Positions 61,130 to 64,000 of a stretch of DNA of 64,000 nt are shown piece by piece. The notes beneath the pieces were generated by a model. It did no database searches. It saw nothing but the letters and a program-made list of their open reading frames with translations, and had not been told where the DNA came from. Each line of letters begins with the position of its first letter. Positions within the stretch are counted from its first letter, which is position 1. Origin of the DNA: DATFVJ01 sp963851085 (GTDB taxonomy: Bacteria > Actinomycetota > Actinomycetes > Streptosporangiales > Streptosporangiaceae); contig CAWKNX010000005.1 in NCBI GenBank assembly GCA_963851085.1, positions 186,001-250,000 on the forward strand, given 5' to 3'. The position numbers were made by a program, and so were the translations under genes.

Positions 61130-62179
61130 ATGGCCGACAAACATGTCGTGCGGTTCGAGCCTGTCGGAATCGAGATCGAGGTAGACGAGGAGCAGACGGT
61201 CCTGCGCGCGGCGGCGGAGCAGGGAATCATGCTCATGCACGGCTGCAAGGAGGGCCAGTGCTCCTCATGCAAGTCGTTCGTTCTCGATGGCGAGGACATC
61301 GAGCTCGACAAGTACTCGACCTTCGCGCTGCCCGACTACGAGCGTGAGGAGGGCTTCACCCTGCTGTGCAGGGCGCACGTCTACGAGGACATCACGATCG
61401 AGCTCCTCAACTTCGACGAGGACATGATCCGCTCGGGCCTGCCGATCCAGGAGGCGGTGGCGGAAGTGGTGTCCAAGGACCCGGTCACCCACGACATGCG
61501 CCACCTCGTGCTGCGGCTGCTGGAACCCCAGGAGATCAAGTTCTTCCCCGGGCAGTATGTCGACATCGCCATCCCGGGCACCGAGGCCACCCGCTCGTTC
61601 TCGATGGCGAACATCTCCAGCCGCGACACCGGCCAGCTCGAGTTCGTCATCAAGGTCTACCCGGACGGGCTCTTCTCGCACTTCCTGGACACCAGGCTCG
61701 CCGTCGGCGACCGGCTCAACCTCACCGGGCCGTTCGGGGTGTTCACGCTGCGGGAGGGCCACGACGCCGATCTGATCTTCGTCGGCGGCGGCGCGGGGAT
61801 GGCGCCGATCCTGTCGCTGCTTCGCTCGATGGCCGAGCGCGGCATCGGCCGCAAGGCCACCTACTACTACGGCGCGCGGGGACGGCGGGACCTGTGCTTC
61901 GAGAAGGAACTGCGCGACCTGGAGCAGTCGCTGCCCGCGTTCCGTTACGTTCCCGCGCTTTCCGAGCCAGCCCCCGATGACGCCTGGGACGGCGAGGTCG
62001 GCTTGATCACCGACGTGGTGAAGCGGCACGAAGCCGACCTCAAGGGCGCGCACGCCTATGTCTGCGGTCCGCCGCCGATGGTGGAAGCCGCAATGCCGCT
62101 GCTCACCAGGCTGGGGGTGCCTGAGAAACACGTCTTCTACGACAAGTTCACCACGACTGGTGACCCAGACGAAAAGTGA
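61130..62179 (+). CDS. prmB/mimB: Monooxygenase reductase (2Fe-2S / FAD / NAD)
   Basis: A 349-residue reductase with a plant-type 2Fe-2S domain (ligands C39, C44, C47 and C80; CKEGQCSSCKS...LLCRA), an FAD domain (RSFSMANISS) and an NAD domain (FVGGGAGMAPILSLLR, CGPPPMVEAA). It passes electrons from NADH to the hydroxylase. It has a good ribosome site (GGAGAGGGAAGCC) and is 142 bp after the large subunit gene. Confidence 0.92.
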   Translation: MADKHVVRFEPVGIEIEVDEEQTVLRAAAEQGIMLMHGCKEGQCSSCKSFVLDGEDIELDKYSTFALPDYEREEGFTLLCRAHVYEDITIELLNFDEDMIRSGLPIQEAVAEVVSKDPVTHDMRHLVLRLLEPQEIKFFPGQYVDIAIPGTEATRSFSMANISSRDTGQLEFVIKVYPDGLFSHFLDTRLAVGDRLNLTGPFGVFTLREGHDADLIFVGGGAGMAPILSLLRSMAERGIGRKATYYYGARGRRDLCFEKELRDLEQSLPAFRYVPALSEPAPDDAWDGEVGLITDVVKRHEADLKGAHAYVCGPPPMVEAAMPLLTRLGVPEKHVFYDKFTTTGDPDEK

Positions 62180-62274
62180 CGGGCAATTGCCCGGACATCA
62201 GCTCAGCTGGTAGCCCATCCGGTGACCCATTCCGCGGCCGGCCGGCTGGATCCTTGAGGTGAAGGAAGGACTTC

Positions 62275-63444
62275 ATGACAACAGCGCAAGAACGCAGCCT
62301 ACCCCATCCCGAATTTACCGATGCTGAGGCCGGTGCCAAGGAGTTCCCGGACTCGACCGCCCGCCGCTTCAACTATTACAACGCGCAAAAGCGCAAGCAG
62401 ACCCACTACGAAGACGTGACCGTCGAGGTCCAGCCCGATCCGCGGCACTACCTCGCCCAGGGCTGGCTCTACGGTTTCTCCGACGGCCGCGGCGGCTATC
62501 CGCTCGACTGGACGGCCCTCAAGGCGTGGGGGTCAGACCGGCCCGAGCCGAAGCGGTTCCCCGGCTCTGGCGGAAAGGGTTACGACTGGCCGGCGCTCGG
62601 CTGGCACGAGTTCCGTGACCCAAACGAAGAGTGGGAGATGACCCTGTACCGCTACAACGCCAACGTTGTGCGGCAGCTCAACCAGAACATCGATGCGGCA
62701 AGGCAGTCGAAGGCATTCGAGGACTGGAACCGGAACTGGGTCCACTTCGTGGAGCGCAACGTCGGCGCCTGGATGCACGTCGACCACGGCCTTGGGCTGT
62801 ACCTCTTCGCCAACGCCAACCGCCGGGCACCGACGAACATGCACAACAACGCGATCTCGGTAAACAGCATGCACAGGATCAGGTCCGCGCAGGATCTGGC
62901 GCTGTACAACCTGACGCTGAGCGAGGAGATCGCCGACTTCGACGGCGCGGCGCACGTCCAGGTATGGAACGAGGAGCCGTGCTGGCAGGGCGTACATAGG
63001 CTCGCAGAACAACTCACCGGCATCGACGACTGGTGCGAGGCAATCTTCGCAGCTAACGTGGTCTTCGAGCCGCTCGTCGGCGAGCTATTCCGGAGCCACC
63101 TGGTGCAGCACGCGGCGCCGCGTAACGGAGACTTCGTCACTCCCACGGTCGTGGGTGCCGAAGAATACGACTACGCCGAGCGGGACCTGCGGTACACCAG
63201 GCCGATGTTCGAACTGCTCACCAATGACCGTGAGTTCGCCGACCACAACAAGGCGATCCTGCAGCAGTGGCTGTCGGCCTGGGTGCCACGTGCCATCGCC
63301 GCCTCCCGTACGCTGCAGCCGCTGTGGTCACAGCCAGACGCGAAGCCACCCCGTTTCGAGGACGGCCTCGACCGTGCGAAGAGCCGCTTCGCCGACATCG
63401 TGTCCGACCTGGGTCTGGAAACACCGAAGGAGTTGGCGCAGTGA
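62275..63444 (+). CDS. prmC/mimC: Propane-type monooxygenase, hydroxylase small subunit
   Basis: A 389-residue beta subunit of the diiron hydroxylase family (KRKQTHYEDVTVEVQPDPRH, WNRNWVHFVERNVGAWMHVDHG). The beta subunit has a ferritin-like fold without iron and holds the alpha subunit in the heterodimer. GAAGGAAGG lies upstream of the ATG, and its TGA overlaps the GTG of the coupling protein. Confidence 0.9.
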   Translation: MTTAQERSLPHPEFTDAEAGAKEFPDSTARRFNYYNAQKRKQTHYEDVTVEVQPDPRHYLAQGWLYGFSDGRGGYPLDWTALKAWGSDRPEPKRFPGSGGKGYDWPALGWHEFRDPNEEWEMTLYRYNANVVRQLNQNIDAARQSKAFEDWNRNWVHFVERNVGAWMHVDHGLGLYLFANANRRAPTNMHNNAISVNSMHRIRSAQDLALYNLTLSEEIADFDGAAHVQVWNEEPCWQGVHRLAEQLTGIDDWCEAIFAANVVFEPLVGELFRSHLVQHAAPRNGDFVTPTVVGAEEYDYAERDLRYTRPMFELLTNDREFADHNKAILQQWLSAWVPRAIAASRTLQPLWSQPDAKPPRFEDGLDRAKSRFADIVSDLGLETPKELAQ

Positions 63445-63815
63445 CCACCTTCAAGACAGCAGAAAGCCCGTTCAAGAGCGACCACACCGCGTCCAACATG
63501 TGTGGGTTCACCCTGATGAACAATCAGGTCGGTGCGGTCGTGGCCCAGGTGATGTCGACCAAGCCCGACGTCAAGGTGACGCCGCTGCCGTCGATGATCC
63601 GGGTGGACGCGGTCAGGCGCATGGACGTCGTCTACGACGAGATCTCCGAGGCCCTCGGCGAGGAGCCCGGCTACTTCGACGCCGCGGAGTTCGAGGAGAA
63701 CATGTCCACGCACTACGGCCGGATGATTCACGAGGATGACCGGACGATCATGTTCGCGAACCCGGAGGACGGGGCGGAATATCTCGGCTTCGACCTGACG
63801 GCCGAGTCGAACTAG
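63441..63815 (+). CDS. prmD/mimD: Monooxygenase coupling (effector) protein, MmoB-type
   Basis: A 124-residue effector protein (NMCGFTLMNNQVGAVVAQVM, DVKVTPLPSMIRVDAVRRMD, EENMSTHYGRMIHEDD). It binds the hydroxylase and controls substrate access and oxygen activation. The start overlaps the previous stop (GTGA), so the subunits are produced together. Confidence 0.9.
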   Translation: MTTFKTAESPFKSDHTASNMCGFTLMNNQVGAVVAQVMSTKPDVKVTPLPSMIRVDAVRRMDVVYDEISEALGEEPGYFDAAEFEENMSTHYGRMIHEDDRTIMFANPEDGAEYLGFDLTAESN

Positions 63816-63858
63816 CTGGAGCGTAGGAAGCACTCGATTCGGCCCACGAGGAGGCAGT

Positions 63859-64000
63859 GTGTACGAGAAGGATGGCGAAAAGTATTTCGTGGTCGACAGC
63901 CACATGCATTACTGGAATGCCGCCCCGGACAACTGGGTGGAGGGGGCGGAGCAGTACGCCAAGGGCTGGATCGAGTGCTTCTACGGTTACCATCAGCTCG
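63859..64000 (+). CDS. Amidohydrolase-family protein, N-terminal part (runs off the window)
   Basis: Only 47 residues are visible, from a GTG preceded by GAGGAGG. The start FVVDSHMHYWNAAPDNW has the metal-site HxH of amidohydrolase_2 proteins. An amidohydrolase follows the coupling protein in several propane-type monooxygenase operons, where it may help assembly or metabolise an intermediate. The rest lies outside. Confidence 0.75.
   Translation, partial: MYEKDGEKYFVVDSHMHYWNAAPDNWVEGAEQYAKGWIECFYGYHQL

Overview
The window is very GC-rich, uses many GTG starts and ATGA/GTGA overlaps, and carries typical actinomycete families: a DUF397 / XRE-DUF5753 / HATPase trio, a DUF222-HNH protein, an F420-dependent LLM oxidoreductase, an Lsr2-like domain and a diiron propane-type monooxygenase. 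It comes from an actinomycete chromosome, probably a filamentous or soil genus; I cannot name the genus. At least seven single-base frameshifts in otherwise well conserved frames (etfA, one regulator, a permease remnant, four in one transposase) suggest either real decay or residual indel errors in the assembly.

Region 1 (about 0.6-19.5 kb) looks like a quaternary-amine and one-carbon catabolic locus. It holds a GMC (choline dehydrogenase-like) oxidase, an aldehyde dehydrogenase, a 5' fragment of formate-tetrahydrofolate ligase, two IclR regulators, a dimethylglycine/sarcosine dehydrogenase-like flavoprotein with a GcvT half, EtfB and a frameshifted EtfA, and an SDR. Next comes a complete corrinoid methyl-transfer set: a non-pyrrolysine MttB-family methyltransferase, a corrinoid protein, a methyl-THF:corrinoid methyltransferase, a reductive activator (RACE) and a DUF1638 protein. 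A plausible reading is choline to betaine, then stepwise demethylation into tetrahydrofolate by corrinoid and oxidative routes.

Region 2 (about 19.8-40.3 kb) is accessory and defence-like. It has a SAM methyltransferase, a truncated DUF222-HNH protein, a TOTE-type primase-helicase with a C-terminal Lsr2-like domain, a DUF4143 ATPase preceded by three phased repeats, a RES-domain fragment, a quinone oxidoreductase and a SEC-C protein. It continues with an hsdS remnant, a Phd/RelE toxin-antitoxin pair and an HsdR with a C-terminal AlbA_2 (Schlafen-like) domain. It ends with the DUF397/XRE/HATPase regulatory trio and a secreted GH25 muramidase with repeats.

Region 3 (about 41-54.5 kb) is ordinary metabolism and transport: a VOC protein with duplicated tails, a PrmC-related methyltransferase, a secreted putative-Ig protein, a SAM methyltransferase, a SulP transporter, a Mug-type glycosylase, an MFS exporter with a divergent ArsR-like regulator, and a reductive pyrimidine catabolism set (nitrilase-fold beta-ureidopropionase, dihydropyrimidinase, F420-dependent LLM enzyme).

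Region 4 (54.5-64 kb) starts with an ISAzo13-type insertion sequence. It is followed by a propane/binuclear iron monooxygenase locus: a frameshifted AcoR/MimR-like activator, a small 82-residue protein, hydroxylase large subunit, reductase, small subunit, coupling protein and the start of an amidohydrolase. Matching GTCTCA-N3-TGAGA(C/G) palindromes lie in the control region.

The intergenic DNA is rich in dispersed repeats. These include short hairpin derivatives of the insertion sequence ends, a 27-bp palindrome found five times, a 76-bp hairpin unit repeated four times in tandem and once more alone, and a CCCGTAGGG-type palindrome found twice.
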